A DNA stretch of 38,593 bases from an uncultured Bacteroidales bacterium (lineage in GTDB: Bacteria > Bacteroidota > Bacteroidia > Bacteroidales > UBA932): the NCBI GenBank assembly GCA_945827785.1, contig CALZOR010000011.1, positions 1 to 38,593 of the forward strand, in the 5' to 3' direction. Shown here piece by piece: positions 1-8,600 of the stretch. The notes beneath the pieces are model-generated. The model was not told where the DNA came from. It ran no database searches and worked only from the letters and a program-made list of their open reading frames with translations. Numbering within the stretch: the first letter of the stretch is position 1; every line of letters starts with the position of its first letter. Both the position numbers and the translations under genes were made by a program.

Positions 1-341
1 GAATAAAGGACTGTCCAAAGGCTGCTGCACTGCTCTGTAGCAGTCACCTTGTAGAGGTGTGTACGAGAAAGGGATGCCTGGTCGTTTTCATCAGATCCAC
101 CGCAGTAAATATCGTCTGCCATGATGTCTGATACGAACATGAGAGGAGTATATCCCCATCCATAGTCAAGCCAGTTAAGTGGGTTGTAAGCGGCCACCAT
201 AGACTGCATGATGCGGCTTTCATCGATAAAATACTCATCGATAGGCTCTGCTGAGTTATGAACAGGGGTGATGAAACCCTTGCCGCAACCAGTAAGCGAG
301 AGAACAGCAACTGCGCTCAGTATATAAATCAATTTTTTCAT
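1..341 (-). CDS. SusD/RagB-family outer-membrane lipoprotein, N-terminal part (runs off the left edge)
   Basis: The minus-strand frame opening at 341 encodes 113 residues and has no stop before the window edge. It begins MKKLIYILSAVAVLSLTGCG, a signal peptide with a lipobox ending at Cys19. The residues that follow (a PIDEYFIDESRIMQSMVAAYN-like stretch, then FVSDIMADD) match the start of SusD/RagB proteins, where the first helix is followed by a 'sDimaDD' motif. SusD proteins bind glycans at the cell surface and act as the lid on their SusC porin. The ATG lies 14 bases after the SusC stop, as expected for a susC-susD pair in one transcript. About three quarters of the protein is missing because of the window boundary, not a mutation. 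Confidence 0.88.
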   Translation of the reverse strand, partial: MKKLIYILSAVAVLSLTGCGKGFITPVHNSAEPIDEYFIDESRIMQSMVAAYNPLNWLDYGWGYTPLMFVSDIMADDIYCGGSDENDQASLSRTHLYKVTATEQCSSLWTVLY

Positions 342-355
342 TGTTTCATGCATTT

Positions 356-3300
356 TTAGAAGTTAAGATTCAGACCAACAGAGAATGTACGTGCCTGTGG
401 ATAGACACCCTTGTCAATACCATAAGCGGTACCATATCCGCCTGAATCACCTGTAACTTCAGGGTCACAACCGGTGTATTTGGTAATTGTGAAGAGGTTC
501 TCGGCCTGGCCATAGACTCTCAGACGCTGGATGCCGACTTTCTTGGTCCATTTCTGAGGAATGGTGTAACCAAGCTGGAGGTTACGGCAGCGGAGGAATG
601 CTGCATTCTCCATGAGGGCATCTGAAATGTAGAGGTTAAGACCGTCAGATGTTGTGAAACGAGGCTGAGTGTTTGAAGTACCCTCGCCTGTCCAGCGATT
701 GAGGACGTTCTTGTTAAGATTGACTTTCGGAAGGTCGGTACGACGATAGACATTGAGCGTATGTACGTTACCGAACTGACCCTGCATGAGCATGCTGAAG
801 TCGATGCCTTTCCACTCGAATCCGAGGGTGATACCCACGTTCCAGTCTGGCATACCTTTTCCGATATATGTACGGTCTTCGTCACTGATCTGGCCGTCAT
901 TGTTGACATCCCTCATCATAAGGTCTCCCGGAACTGCATTCGGCTGAATCTTCTGGGTCTCGCCGGTTTCAGGATTTGTCCATGTGTAGTTGTCAATGTC
1001 ATTCTGGTTCTGGAAGACGCCTTCAACCTTGTATCCATAGAAATATGGGAAAGGAAGGCCTACATCACCTCTTGCCATAACACCATATTTTCCGCTGCTG
1101 GCTGAAAGGTAGGTTGCTTCATCGCCAAGATAAGTGAGCTTGTTCTTGTTGAAAGTGGCGTTTGCGTTGATGAAATAGCTGAAATCGCCGTAAGTATCAC
1201 GGTATGAAAGTTCTATCTCAACACCACGGTTGGCCATGTTGCCGAGGTTACCGGTAGGAGCGGACTCACCTGTGTATGAAGGAACAGGGAGGCTGAGGAG
1301 CATACCCTTGGTGGTCTTGTCATAGTAGTCGAAAGTAGCTGTGAGCTTGTTGCCCCAGAAACCGAGGTCGAGACCGAGGTCGAACTGGCGAGACTCCTCC
1401 CATCTTACGTTAGGGTTTGCAAGTCCTGAAGGTTTTGAACCCTGCTGAAGGTTCTCAGTGCTGCCCTGAACGCCGAAGTGGTAGTTGTTTCCTCCGTTCA
1501 TATAGACTGCATATACGAAGTCACCGATGCTGTCATTACCGTTGACACCGTAAGAAGCACGGAGCTTGCCTGTTGACAGCCAGTTCACATCCTTGAGGAA
1601 GGACTCATTCTTGAAGTTCCATCCAAGGGAGATTGAAGGGAAGTAACCCCATTTGCTGTTGTCACCGAAACGTGATGAACCGTCCATACGGATTGTGGCC
1701 TCTGCCATGTAGCGCTCATCGTAGTTGTATGAAACTCGTGCGAAATATGAAGCAAGAGAGTAAACGATTGAGTTCCATGAACCCCAGCCATTGCGCTGTC
1801 CGTCGCTCTGGGTTCCGAGGGCTGTATTTACAGAGATTTTCCAAGGGTCATACTCGTACTGGATGTTCTGACGGGATGCACCTACGTTGGAACTATGGGC
1901 CCTGATTGCAGACTGTCCGAGGAGAGCTCCTACAGTGTGTTTTCCGAATGTCTTGTTGTAGGTGAGGACATTCTCGACCTGCCATCTCAGAGCTCTGTTC
2001 TTCTCCATCGATGCTGAAGAAGCATAAGTTGTCTTGGTTGTACCGTCTTCGAGAGTGGTAACCGTGTCGAGGTTATAACGTTTAGCATTGAGGAAGTACT
2101 GGATATTGTATCCATGGTTGCCCCAGAATGCAAGGTCAACGCCTACTGAGGTTTTAAATTTGAGGTTGTCCCAGATTGTGAGTTCTGCCGATCCGCCTGC
2201 GATGAACTTGTCTGTGTCATATTTTGTTCCAGGAAGGCTGAGGTCAGCCAGAGGGTTTTTCATCTCGTTGTAGATAGCATCATCGGCAACTGTATAATAT
2301 CTGCCTGTACCTGCCTCTTTCACGAGATATTTGAACTGCTGCTCGGTATATCTTGTCCTGTATCCTTCTACTGTTGCATCGTCAGCATAGATAGGCTCGA
2401 TAGGAGACATCGCCATAGCCGATCCGAGAGGTGAGCCATACTCTGAGTTGCCGTCGATACCTGTTGAATTGATGTGAGCATAGGAAACAGTGGTCGAAAG
2501 GACGAGCTTGTTGAGATAATCTCTGTCAGCGGTGCGGTCCATTGCCGTCGCATTGAGGTTCTGGTGAACGGTGAAACGGTCATAGTTTGAACGTCCGAAG
2601 TTACCGCCGACGATACCTTCCTTGGTGTAGTAACCAGCAGAAATAGCATACTGAATTCTGTCTGTACCACCATTGACACTGATGTCATGCTTCATGACTG
2701 GAGCGTTCCTGTTGAGCACGGCTCCGACCCAGTCTGTTCCCTCGCCATACTGATATGGGTCATCATAAACAGGAGCCTTTCCGTCGTTGATGGCTGCCTC
2801 ATTCATCATGATGGCATATTCAGTTGCATTGAGCACCTGAGGTTTGCGCCAAACATTCTGCCAGCCGTAAGAGAAATCATACGAAACTGTTGTCTTGCCT
2901 GCCTTACCTTTCTTTGTGGTGACCAGCACGACACCGTTCGCTGCACGTGCACCATAAACGGCTCCAGAAGCAGCATCCTTAAGGACTTCTATACGCTCGA
3001 TGTCACCAGGATTGAGGTAGTCGATACCACCTGAGATTGCCAGCCCGTCAACTATATAAAGAGGTGCAGAGTCATGGATAGAGCCGACACCACGGATACG
3101 GACCTGTGATCCTGCATCCGGAGCACCTGAGCTCTGTGTTACAGTTACACCGGAAGTCATACCCTGAAGGACGTTGTCCACGCGAGTGTTCGACTGCTTC
3201 TTGAGGTTCTCAGACGAAATTGACGATATGGCAGCTGTAACGACGCTCTTCTTCTGAACGCCATAACCTACTACCACGACATCGTCAAGCAATTCTGCAT

Positions 3301-3595
3301 CTTCTTCAAGAACTACTTCAATCCAGGTTCTGCCTTCAAGAGCAATGACGACAGTCTTGTAACCGATTGAAGAAATGTTGAGAGTAGCATCTGGATTTGG
3401 AACTGTAAGTTCGAAATTACCATCCAGATCACATACGGTACCGTTTGTGGTGCCATCTACAAGGACAGAAGCACCGATGACCGGATATCCGGAACCATCC
3501 TTTACAGTACCTTTAACTTGCTGGGCGAATGCTACTGCCCCCCCCAGGCACACGATCGCCAGAATCATGGCGATTCGATGAATCAAGTGTTTCAT
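356..3595 (-). CDS. SusC/RagA-family TonB-dependent outer-membrane transporter (PUL 1)
   Basis: The 1079-residue protein has a signal peptide (residues 1-24, cleaved near AFA-QQ), a carboxypeptidase-regulatory-like beta-sandwich (about 27-105: VKGTVKDGSGYPVIGASV ... GTVCDLDGNF), the Bacteroidota SusC signature DDVVVVGYGVQKK, a TonB plug (about 115-230, with RIRGVGSI, YIVDG, RIEVLKDAASGAVYGARAANG) and a long beta-barrel ending in the aromatic SVGLNLNF. Length and order are typical of a full SusC. It should import an oligosaccharide across the outer membrane using TonB energy, together with the SusD encoded 14 bases downstream. The regulator gene directly upstream on the same strand is its likely controller. 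The substrate cannot be read from the sequence. Confidence 0.96.
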   Translation of the reverse strand: MKHLIHRIAMILAIVCLGGAVAFAQQVKGTVKDGSGYPVIGASVLVDGTTNGTVCDLDGNFELTVPNPDATLNISSIGYKTVVIALEGRTWIEVVLEEDAELLDDVVVVGYGVQKKSVVTAAISSISSENLKKQSNTRVDNVLQGMTSGVTVTQSSGAPDAGSQVRIRGVGSIHDSAPLYIVDGLAISGGIDYLNPGDIERIEVLKDAASGAVYGARAANGVVLVTTKKGKAGKTTVSYDFSYGWQNVWRKPQVLNATEYAIMMNEAAINDGKAPVYDDPYQYGEGTDWVGAVLNRNAPVMKHDISVNGGTDRIQYAISAGYYTKEGIVGGNFGRSNYDRFTVHQNLNATAMDRTADRDYLNKLVLSTTVSYAHINSTGIDGNSEYGSPLGSAMAMSPIEPIYADDATVEGYRTRYTEQQFKYLVKEAGTGRYYTVADDAIYNEMKNPLADLSLPGTKYDTDKFIAGGSAELTIWDNLKFKTSVGVDLAFWGNHGYNIQYFLNAKRYNLDTVTTLEDGTTKTTYASSASMEKNRALRWQVENVLTYNKTFGKHTVGALLGQSAIRAHSSNVGASRQNIQYEYDPWKISVNTALGTQSDGQRNGWGSWNSIVYSLASYFARVSYNYDERYMAEATIRMDGSSRFGDNSKWGYFPSISLGWNFKNESFLKDVNWLSTGKLRASYGVNGNDSIGDFVYAVYMNGGNNYHFGVQGSTENLQQGSKPSGLANPNVRWEESRQFDLGLDLGFWGNKLTATFDYYDKTTKGMLLSLPVPSYTGESAPTGNLGNMANRGVEIELSYRDTYGDFSYFINANATFNKNKLTYLGDEATYLSASSGKYGVMARGDVGLPFPYFYGYKVEGVFQNQNDIDNYTWTNPETGETQKIQPNAVPGDLMMRDVNNDGQISDEDRTYIGKGMPDWNVGITLGFEWKGIDFSMLMQGQFGNVHTLNVYRRTDLPKVNLNKNVLNRWTGEGTSNTQPRFTTSDGLNLYISDALMENAAFLRCRNLQLGYTIPQKWTKKVGIQRLRVYGQAENLFTITKYTGCDPEVTGDSGGYGTAYGIDKGVYPQARTFSVGLNLNF

Positions 3596-3649
3596 AAGTT
3601 TTTTGTGTTATTTTTGAGGTTAATCGGATTTACCGAAAACATGTTAACG

Positions 3650-3657
3650 CAAATCTA
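3650..3657 (-). promoter_or_regulatory. Bacteroidota-type -7 promoter box for the PUL 1 susC
   Basis: Read on the minus strand this is TAGATTTG, an exact match to the Bacteroidota -7 consensus TAnnTTTG. It lies 55 bases before the susC ATG. A matching -33 TTTG at the usual 19-21 base spacing is not clear (TGTG at a 22-base spacing is closest), which suits an activator-dependent promoter. Confidence 0.5.
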
Positions 3658-3811
3658 AAAATTATTTTTCTTCCTCTGGCACATAGTTTTACTATTCTTC
3701 TTCAATTAGTGGACTATTTCGCATGTTTATATCTTGAATATCAGCTAGTTATATTCTTATCCATACCATAACAAAGTGGGGAAAGGGTAATAAACATGTT
3801 GCCAAAAAGAC

Positions 3812-3877
3812 AAAAAAAGTGGATAAATCAAGTAAATCAAAAATACCGAATATTCTGATTCACAATGATTTATCCAC
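3812..3877 (-). terminator. Probable intrinsic terminator after the PUL 1 regulator gene
   Basis: On the minus strand GTGGATAAATCA (3877-3866) pairs perfectly with TGATTTATCCAC (3830-3819) and is followed at once by seven T residues (3818-3812). It begins 43 bases after the regulator stop codon. The loop is long (35 bases) but can form an inner AATCA/TGATT pairing. This intergenic region, 3596-3919, otherwise holds the susC promoter box and AT-rich sequence with no visible gene. The arms resemble DnaA boxes; see the findings. Confidence 0.55.
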
Positions 3878-3919
3878 ATTAAAAGGTGGTCTGAATAGTG
3901 GATTTAAAATGTCAATTTG

Positions 3920-5515
3920 TTAACATTTTGAGCCTATTTTTTTGATTTTATCCTCAAATTGCTCCCTGTCATCAAGGGCTGCATTCTTGATTTTCGCCCT
4001 GTAGTTGTATATTGTATTGACAGAATAGCGCAGTAAAGAGGCGATGTGGGAGGATTGTGTAATGCCCAGCTTTATCAGGGCGAATATCCTCATTTCCGTA
4101 CTGAGGAGCTCCCCGTCTTTCAAACTGATCCTTTCTTCTTCCCGAAGAAGTGCATTGAACTCAGAGACAAAGTTCGGATAAAGTTCCAGGAATGCCGTGT
4201 CAAATGTCTTGTAGAAGTTTCTCAGTTCGGCTTCTTTCTCATCGCGTGAGATGAATTTTTTCAGTTTGTCTATATAACCTGAACACATAGACAGAAATAG
4301 ACCGAGATATTCCTCCTTGGCAGCATTAGCTTCGGACAGTGCATGGTTGGCTTCAATCAAGCTCCGTTCTGCATCTTCTATGGACTTGCAGTAGTCCAAA
4401 ATCTGCTTATTCTTCTCTTCGATTTCTTTTGAGGACCTCTTTGCCTTTCCATAATAATGGGCTGAGATAAAGGTTATGATTGCCAAAAGGGTAACAAAGA
4501 GCGAGAGTGCCAAAAAGGCAATGTTCCTTGATCGTTTTTTATCTGCCTGTATGGAATAATACCTCTTTTCAATCAAAGGAAGCACATAGGCAATCTGGTT
4601 CTGACGAAGCTTAGCATTGAAGAAGAGGGCATCGTCCATTGAGATTCTGATATATCTGAATGCCCTATCAACATCATTGGTCAGAATCAGTTCATTTGCA
4701 AGGCTGCAAAGTGAAGCATTATCCTTGACAGCACCCATTACATCAGCGATTGCAGACTTTGCCCACCAGCATAGAGCCTCTTCCTCCTGCCCCAGTTCCT
4801 TGCATATCCTTGCCTGCCAGTAGGCATGGATTGCATATTCATGGGTATTGTGGTCAGGTTTATCGATGAAGCACATGTTAACTCCGGCAGCTTTGTGATA
4901 TTCCCCTTCAGAGATCAGGAGCTGGATCTTCAACTGCGCGTTCATCGATGACTGCGGGTCTGTCATCGATATGTACTTTTGCCTTAAAATCTTTACCTTG
5001 GATGAAGGTAAGATTCTCGAATATTCGGCATAGTCCGATTCAAATCTCTGGCACACATTGTACCACTCTGCCCTGAGAGCATTGTCAAGCTTTGTCGTAT
5101 CGACTTTTTCCATTGTACGGGCAGCTTCAAGAAAGAGTCCTGACTTTGCATTAAGCATGGAAAGGCTGAGAAGAGAGCGGTTGACCAAATACGGGTCATG
5201 AAGCTGCTCGGCAATCTCGAGCTGTCTTGTGGCCGCATCCTTAGCCTGGTCGAAGTTGAAGGAGCTGCAAAGGTTGAAAAGTTCTCCATATATTTCATAT
5301 TCCTTGCGAAGGTTGACGCCGCGGGAATTGAGCATATTCTGCAACGAGCTGATTTCCAGCTGCCTGACATTTACATATTCCTGCGAATGTTCAAGTGCTT
5401 GGTCCAGGACCCTCAATGTTGCCGACAATTCAGTTTCGGGCACTATTTCCTCACAAGATACAGCTGCTGCCGTGAGCACTGCCGCGCAAACAAGAAATAA
5501 GAAATTGGATTTCAT
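3920..5515 (-). CDS. Membrane-anchored TPR / coiled-coil / HTH regulator (DUF6377-like), probable PUL 1 regulator
   Basis: The start at 5515 (MKSNFLFLVCAAVLTA...SCEE) is preferred over an upstream in-frame ATG because it opens a signal sequence with a lipobox-like Cys; it gives 531 residues. Residues about 40-320 are helical repeats resembling TPRs, which would lie in the periplasm. A single membrane span lies at about 330-355 (ALSLFVTLLAIITFISAHYY), followed by a coiled coil (about 357-405, KEIEEKNKQILDYCKSIEDA) and a C-terminal helix-turn-helix of LuxR flavour at about 469-512 (LGITQSSHIASLLRYSVNTI). The architecture fits Bacteroidota regulators placed beside susC/susD genes, which would sense a sugar outside and bind DNA inside. 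It lies immediately upstream of susC on the same strand. The family name is from memory; the architecture is visible. Confidence 0.75.
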   Translation of the reverse strand: MKSNFLFLVCAAVLTAAAVSCEEIVPETELSATLRVLDQALEHSQEYVNVRQLEISSLQNMLNSRGVNLRKEYEIYGELFNLCSSFNFDQAKDAATRQLEIAEQLHDPYLVNRSLLSLSMLNAKSGLFLEAARTMEKVDTTKLDNALRAEWYNVCQRFESDYAEYSRILPSSKVKILRQKYISMTDPQSSMNAQLKIQLLISEGEYHKAAGVNMCFIDKPDHNTHEYAIHAYWQARICKELGQEEEALCWWAKSAIADVMGAVKDNASLCSLANELILTNDVDRAFRYIRISMDDALFFNAKLRQNQIAYVLPLIEKRYYSIQADKKRSRNIAFLALSLFVTLLAIITFISAHYYGKAKRSSKEIEEKNKQILDYCKSIEDAERSLIEANHALSEANAAKEEYLGLFLSMCSGYIDKLKKFISRDEKEAELRNFYKTFDTAFLELYPNFVSEFNALLREEERISLKDGELLSTEMRIFALIKLGITQSSHIASLLRYSVNTIYNYRAKIKNAALDDREQFEDKIKKIGSKC

Positions 5516-5548
5516 GGGAATGTCCTTTGATTGGGTATTAGTCCAGGT

Positions 5549-5584
5549 AAAAAAATGGGGATGTCTGTATCCAGTCACCCCCAT
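5549..5584 (-). terminator. Intrinsic terminator of the rplM-rpsI-rpsB-tsf operon
   Basis: On the minus strand, 28 bases after the tsf stop, ATGGGG pairs with CCCCAT around an inner CTG-GATA-CAG stem and is followed by a run of seven T residues (5555-5549). This is a classic factor-independent terminator. It separates the translation operon from the PUL 1 regulator. Confidence 0.8.
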
Positions 5585-5611
5585 TTGTATTGTATCGGAA
5601 AATCCGAAGAA

Positions 5612-6607
5612 TTAGTCTGCGAGGGAAATTCTCTTGAAGCAGAGAATCTTGGCCTCTTTGTCAGCAGATTTTACAACATCCTTTACTGGAGTCTTGCCAT
5701 CGAGCATCTGATAGCCCTGCTCCTCAAGAGTCTGCTCCTTGAAGAATTTCTGGAGACGGCCCTTTGCAATGTTTGCAACCATCTGCTCAGGAAGGTTTGC
5801 TGCCTTCTCTTCTGAAACAGTCTTGATGATCTGGCGTGCCTGCTCTGCCTGCTCAGCAGTGATCCAGCCTTTAGCCTGGTTAGACTCAATGTGAGCTTCG
5901 CTGTCAACATGTGCAGGGTTGATACCAGCCTTTGTCAGAGCGGCGTCCACTGCTTTCTTGACAAGCTCTTCTTTGGTCTTCTCAGTTGCAGTCTTGAGCT
6001 CGTTGTCAATCACTGACTGAGGAACCACGTCAGCTGAAACAGCCACTGGGTTCATTGAAGCAACCTGCATTGCAACACCCTTTGCAACCTGCTCGTCGAA
6101 AGCCTTGTTGAAGCCTACGAGTGAGCCGAGCTTGCCGTTGATTTTGTGGATGTATGCAGAAATGTAAGGAGCCTGTACAGTCTCGTAAGCAACGATGACA
6201 TGTTTCTCACCGGTTTTTCCAGTCTGCTCTGTTACGGCAGCCTCGACAGTCCTTCCATCTGCAAGAGTGCAAGCCTTGAGAGCCTCAAGGTCTGCTGGGA
6301 AGGCAGCGATGGCAGCCTCGGCAATTGCCTCGGCAAGAGCCTGGAACTCAGCATTCTTTGACACGAAGTCGGTTTCGCAACCAAGGCATACGAGGATTGC
6401 CTTGTCGCCGTTTACCTTGGCGATAACAGCACCCTCAGAAGTCTCGCGGTCAGCCCTTTTGGCTGCAACGAGCTTACCTTTCTCGCGAATGATTTCCTGT
6501 GCGCGTGCGAAGTCGCCTTCAGCCTCTACAAGGGCCTTCTTGCAGTCCATCATTCCGGCGCCGGTCATTTGACGAAGTTTTGCTACGTCAGCTGCTTTAA
6601 TATCCAT
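5612..6607 (-). CDS. tsf: Translation elongation factor Ts
   Basis: The 331-residue protein opens with the UBA-like N-terminal domain (AADVAKLRQMTGAGMMDCKK), which contacts EF-Tu, followed by the EF-Ts signature CETDFVSKNAEF at about residues 77-88. It catalyses GDP release from EF-Tu in the cytoplasm. It is longer than the roughly 283-residue E. coli protein because of extra sequence in the core and C-terminal half, as is normal in Bacteroidota. It is the last gene of the ribosomal operon, 35 bases after rpsB, and is followed by an intrinsic terminator. Confidence 0.98.
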   Translation of the reverse strand: MDIKAADVAKLRQMTGAGMMDCKKALVEAEGDFARAQEIIREKGKLVAAKRADRETSEGAVIAKVNGDKAILVCLGCETDFVSKNAEFQALAEAIAEAAIAAFPADLEALKACTLADGRTVEAAVTEQTGKTGEKHVIVAYETVQAPYISAYIHKINGKLGSLVGFNKAFDEQVAKGVAMQVASMNPVAVSADVVPQSVIDNELKTATEKTKEELVKKAVDAALTKAGINPAHVDSEAHIESNQAKGWITAEQAEQARQIIKTVSEEKAANLPEQMVANIAKGRLQKFFKEQTLEEQGYQMLDGKTPVKDVVKSADKEAKILCFKRISLAD

Positions 6608-6642
6608 GTTCGAATAAATATTTAAAAGATTACTACTTCTGA

Positions 6643-7473
6643 TTACTCAGCTGCTGCTTCTGCCTCTGGAGCCTCCTCAACTGCAGGAGCCTCTGCTTCT
6701 TCAGCCTTAGCACCCTTGCGAGCGCGGAGTTTCTTGCCTGCTGGCTTCTCCTCTGTCTGCTCAGGAGCTTCTTTTTCCTTTTCGAGTTTCCTCTCTTCCA
6801 ATCCCTCTTTGATTGCGCCGCAAAGTGCATCCATGATATAAGCGATGGACTTTGTTGCATCGTCATTTGCCGGAATCACATAATCAATCGGAGTAGGATC
6901 GCAGCATGTATCAACCATAGCGATAACCGGTATGTTAAGACGATTTGCCTCTTTTACGGCATTCATCTCTTTCTGTACGTCCACTACGAAAAGTGCTGAA
7001 GGGAGACGGCTGAGGTCTCTGATAGAACCGAGGTTCTTCTCCAGCTTGGCTCTCTGGCGGGTGATCTGAAGGCGCTCACGCTTTGCGAGAGTATCAAAAG
7101 TACCATCTTCAATCATCTTGTCGATGGTGTTCATCTTCTTGACAGCTTTACGGATTGTCGGGAAGTTTGTAAGCATTCCGCCCGGCCATCTTTCTGTCAC
7201 GTAAGGCATGTTTACAGATGCTGCTTTCTCAGCAACAACCTCTTTTGCCTGTTTCTTTGTTGCTACAAAAAGTACCTTGCGGCCTGAACGTGCAAGCTGT
7301 TTGAGTACATTTGCAGCCTCATCGATTTTTACTATACTTTTATGCAGGTCGATGATGTGGATTCCATTCTTCTGGTCGAAGATGTATGGAGCCATTTTAG
7401 GATTCCACTTTCTCGCCAAGTGTCCGAAGTGAACACCTGCATCAAGCAATTCCTGGAAATTTGTTCTTGGCAT
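6643..7473 (-). CDS. rpsB: 30S ribosomal protein S2
   Basis: The 276-residue protein carries S2 hallmarks: LLDAGVHFGHLARKWNPKM at the N-terminus, then RWPGGMLTNF, LPSALFVVDVQKE and IPVIAMVDT. S2 joins the 30S subunit late and helps recruit S1. The last 50 or so residues form a charged Ala/Glu/Lys-rich tail (KAEEAEAPAVEEAPEAEAAAE), common in Bacteroidota S2. The gene sits between rpsI and tsf in the conserved order. It is preceded by a 215-base leader with stable stem-loops (separate entry), which suggests its own post-transcriptional control. Confidence 0.98.
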   Translation of the reverse strand: MPRTNFQELLDAGVHFGHLARKWNPKMAPYIFDQKNGIHIIDLHKSIVKIDEAANVLKQLARSGRKVLFVATKKQAKEVVAEKAASVNMPYVTERWPGGMLTNFPTIRKAVKKMNTIDKMIEDGTFDTLAKRERLQITRQRAKLEKNLGSIRDLSRLPSALFVVDVQKEMNAVKEANRLNIPVIAMVDTCCDPTPIDYVIPANDDATKSIAYIMDALCGAIKEGLEERKLEKEKEAPEQTEEKPAGKKLRARKGAKAEEAEAPAVEEAPEAEAAAE

Positions 7474-7506
7474 TGTTTTAAAAATTATTCTTGTTGTTTT
7501 AATTAT

Positions 7507-7663
7507 CCCGAACAGGCGTTTGCCTTCGCCTGAAGGGCTCTTTCATCAATCCGGAGTAGCGGCTATGCCGGTCTCCTGGATTTTTCCGCAGTCCCGGCAA
7601 CCATCAGGCAGCTTCCTGTGATTCGCATCTTGCGGTAAGGTCCTGTGATTTCGAACCGGACTG
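7507..7663 (-). promoter_or_regulatory. Structured leader upstream of rpsB (candidate ribosomal-protein autoregulatory RNA)
   Basis: In the 215 bases between rpsI and rpsB the minus strand can form three nested or stacked helices: CAGTCCGG (7663-7656) with CCGGGACTG (7597-7589), one bulge; a long hairpin 7582-7548 in which AATCC, GGAG and CGGC pair with GCCG, CTCC and GGATT; and a hairpin 7537-7507 with CCC and CAGGCG pairing with CGCCTG and GGG. No T-run follows, so it does not look like a terminator. The last hairpin ends 33 bases before the S2 start codon. The length and density of helices within an operon suggest binding of S2 or another r-protein. This is inferred from pairing done by eye. 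Confidence 0.5.
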
Positions 7664-7688
7664 TGCTTGTAAATCTGTCAGTAATATA

Positions 7689-8078
7689 TTAACGTTTACT
7701 GAACTGGAAGCGCCTACGTGCACCAGGCTGACCAGGTTTCTTCCTCTCGACTTCACGTGCGTCACGAGTGAGGAATCCTGCGGCCTTGAGGGCTGGGCGA
7801 TAAGCCTCTTTGTCAACCTCGCAAAGTGCGCGGCTGATACCGAGTCTGAGTGCCTCTGCCTGACCTTTGATTCCACCTCCGTCGAGGTTGGCCTTAACGT
7901 CAAACTGAGCTGTCGTTCCTGTTACCTCAAAAGGCTGGTTGACGATGTAACGGAGGGTGTCCTCTTTGAAATAGTCATTGAGCTCACGGCCGTTGATAGT
8001 GATGTCACCTTTTCCAGGCACGACATAAACGCGAGCGACTGCTGATTTACGTCTTCCAAGGGCGTTTACTTGTTTCAT
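7689..8078 (-). CDS. rpsI: 30S ribosomal protein S9
   Basis: The 129-residue protein has the S9 pattern from start ([20 protein letters not shown]) to end ([17 protein letters not shown]); the terminal Lys-Arg reaches the P-site tRNA in the ribosome. The central part contains the conserved [19 protein letters not shown]. It lies 7 bases after rplM, so the two are certainly cotranscribed, as in most bacteria. Length is normal. Confidence 0.98.
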   Translation of the reverse strand: MKQVNALGRRKSAVARVYVVPGKGDITINGRELNDYFKEDTLRYIVNQPFEVTGTTAQFDVKANLDGGGIKGQAEALRLGISRALCEVDKEAYRPALKAAGFLTRDAREVERKKPGQPGARRRFQFSKR

Positions 8079-8085
8079 GCTCTGC

Positions 8086-8538
8086 TTAAATTTCGTTTAA
8101 TGTAATGGTTTTAGGATTCTGTGCCTGGTGCGGATGCTCGTTACCTGTGTAAAGGTAAAGGTTGTTGATGAGCTTTGCACCAAGACGGTTCTTAGGAAGC
8201 ATGCCTTTGACAGCCATCCTTACGAGTTCGGTAGGTTTCTTTGCAAGAATCTCCTTCGGAGTGGCGAAACGCTGTCCTCCCGGATATCCGGTGTGGCGAA
8301 CGTACACCCTGTCGGTCATTTTGTTTCCAGTAAGTCTCACTTTGTCCGCATTGAGGATGATGACGTTGTCACCACAGTCAAGGTTCGGAGTGAAAGACGG
8401 TTTGTTCTTACCGCGGAGGATAAGGGCAACCCTGGAAGCAAGACGTCCGAGAACGAGGTCAGTTGCATCGATCACAACCCACTCTTTCTTGATATCACCT
8501 GCTTTGAGGGATACCGTTTTGTAGCTTTGTGTGTCCAT
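8086..8538 (-). CDS. rplM: 50S ribosomal protein L13
   Basis: The 150-residue protein shows L13 motifs: [55 protein letters not shown] and [12 protein letters not shown]13 is an early assembly protein of the 50S subunit. It is the first gene of the operon, with a near-consensus promoter about 60 bases upstream and a small hairpin in its leader. Confidence 0.98.
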   Translation of the reverse strand: MDTQSYKTVSLKAGDIKKEWVVIDATDLVLGRLASRVALILRGKNKPSFTPNLDCGDNVIILNADKVRLTGNKMTDRVYVRHTGYPGGQRFATPKEILAKKPTELVRMAVKGMLPKNRLGAKLINNLYLYTGNEHPHQAQNPKTITLNEI

Positions 8539-8579
8539 CTTGTTCTTTTAAATGGTTAATACTTAAAAATTTACGCGAT

Positions 8580-8596
8580 CCCTACTCTACATAGGG
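8580..8596 (-). promoter_or_regulatory. Short hairpin at the 5' end of the rplM transcript
   Basis: On the minus strand CCCTA pairs with TAGGG around a 7-base loop, just downstream of the -7 box and so near the expected 5' end of the mRNA. It could stabilise the transcript or be part of an L13 leader. The pairing is visible but short, so the function is uncertain. Confidence 0.35.
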
Positions 8597-8600
8597 GGTG

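Noticed and set aside
44..310. An 88-codon minus-strand frame at the left edge
   Set aside because: It is out of frame with the SusD lipoprotein reading, which has a proper lipobox, spacing to susC and family motifs, and which stays open to the edge.
7426..7435. AAGTGAACAC inside rpsB, resembling the CAGTGAACA repeat arm
   Set aside because: It is within conserved coding sequence, lacks the leading C, and has no inverted partner 54 bp away.
7640..7665. GGTTCGAAATC in the rpsB leader, resembling a tRNA T-arm
   Set aside because: The flanking bases do not form the 5-bp T-stem, and no acceptor, D or anticodon arms are found around it.
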